Positions 12,445 to 12,846 of a stretch of 12,846 nucleotides of DNA are shown in pieces. The number at the start of each line of letters is the position of its first letter. Position 1 is the first letter of the stretch. Origin of the DNA: JAPOPJ01 sp964538885 (GTDB taxonomy: Archaea; Thermoproteota; Nitrososphaeria; Nitrososphaerales; Nitrosopumilaceae); assembly GCA_964538885.1 (NCBI GenBank), contig CAZIHR010000071.1:1-12846 (forward strand), in the 5' to 3' direction. The position numbers and the translations under genes were made by a program. Below the pieces are notes generated by a model, which saw nothing but the letters and a program-made list of their open reading frames with translations, ran no database searches and was not told where the DNA came from.

Positions 12445-12846
12445 CTAACCTGCACGCTTCATGGTGCGGAACTTCTGGTATAGTTTTTCATTACTGGATT
12501 GATATGGCAGTCTAGTGTGTAGCATGTGCCACATTATGGTTACCATCTTGTTGGCCACCACAACAATGGCCAAGGCGTGCTTGTCTGCATGTCTTTTTCG
12601 GGCAGATTCGTAGATTGCTTTCATCTTGGGATCATACTGCATTGCAATGTTTGCCACCTCACACATGGTCCAGTTGACAATCTTGTTGCGGTCAATCTTT
12701 TTGATCTTTCCCACGAACTTTTTGTCTCCAGACTGGTGTACGGTTGGACACAGACCGGCCCATGATACCAACTTTTTGGGATTGGCAAATCTTCTAATAT
12801 CTGCAATCTCTGCTGCCAGAAGAAGTGCCGAATATATCCCGACACC
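12445..12846 (-). CDS. IS110-family transposase, C-terminal part (5' end outside the window)
   Basis: The frame is open from the right edge and gives 133 residues. From the edge it reads G-V-G-I-Y-S-A-L-L-L-A-A-E-I-A-D-I-R-R-F, then K-L-V-S-W-A-G-L-C-P-T-V-H-Q-S-G. A helical region follows with R-N-K-I-V-N-W-T-M-C-E-V-A, and near the end I-M-W-H-M-L. This is the Transposase_20 domain of IS110/IS1111 enzymes, including the S-G region thought to hold the nucleophilic serine. The N-terminal RuvC-like DEDD domain is beyond the window. The C-terminus looks complete. These elements are guided by a bridge RNA encoded in one of the non-coding ends. If this belongs to the IS1111 branch that RNA would lie 3' of the gene, in 12239-12444; in the IS110 branch it would lie outside the window. 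Confidence 0.88.
   Translation of the reverse strand, partial: GVGIYSALLLAAEIADIRRFANPKKLVSWAGLCPTVHQSGDKKFVGKIKKIDRNKIVNWTMCEVANIAMQYDPKMKAIYESARKRHADKHALAIVVVANKMVTIMWHMLHTRLPYQSSNEKLYQKFRTMKRAG

Noticed and set aside
1..12846. CRISPR arrays, rRNA genes, tRNA introns
   Set aside because: No regularly spaced repeats or rRNA-like stretches were seen, and the three tRNAs fold without introns.

Overview
The window looks like chromosome of a Nitrososphaerota (thaumarchaeal, Nitrosopumilales-type) ammonia oxidiser. This rests on four things: a heme-copper oxidase locus with a membrane-anchored blue-copper protein and a half-size heme A synthase but no cytochrome c gene; F420-linked genes; archaeal TATA boxes about 26 bases before leaderless starts; and the style of the small membrane proteins. 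Hand counts of a few lines give roughly 40-43% GC in the core and mostly 50-65% in the first 1.2 kb. A Nitrosotenuis-like genome would fit, but I cannot name the genus.

Left end (1-1447) is a decayed accessory patch abutting the 3' end of tRNA-Lys(CTT). It holds the C-terminus of a DDE transposase, a 5'-truncated mcrC, a frameshifted fragment whose reading frame runs into the tRNA, and a T-arm-like duplication beside the tRNA. It reads as the remains of an element integrated at a tRNA gene.

1571-6187 is the respiratory block. A SRPBCC-domain gene and a secreted membrane-anchored protein diverge from one AT-rich element. Convergent to the latter runs the minus-strand cox operon, in transcription order: subunit II N-terminal part, subunit II CuA part, subunit I, cupredoxin, heme A synthase. 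Electrons would pass from small copper proteins to CuA and on to the heme a3-CuB site. Subunit II is split by one in-frame TAA, and all four downstream cistrons appear to start with TTG.

6347-9491 holds a histidine phosphatase, then an apparent plus-strand operon (F420-dependent NADP reductase, two-helix membrane protein, PPOX-fold protein), convergent with an aminotransferase. 9535-11958 holds tRNA-Arg(TCG), two unknown small genes, an SDR protein and a MIP18-PqqD-like fusion. The right end has tRNA-Leu(CAG) and the 3' part of an IS110-type transposase.

I do not see a convincing wholly new system. The best leads are the split coxB with its possible operator repeats, a possible copper 'histidine brace' protein next to the oxidase, the tRNA-bounded decayed island, and a TATA box pointing antisense into the IS110 gene. 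No CRISPR array or rRNA is visible.
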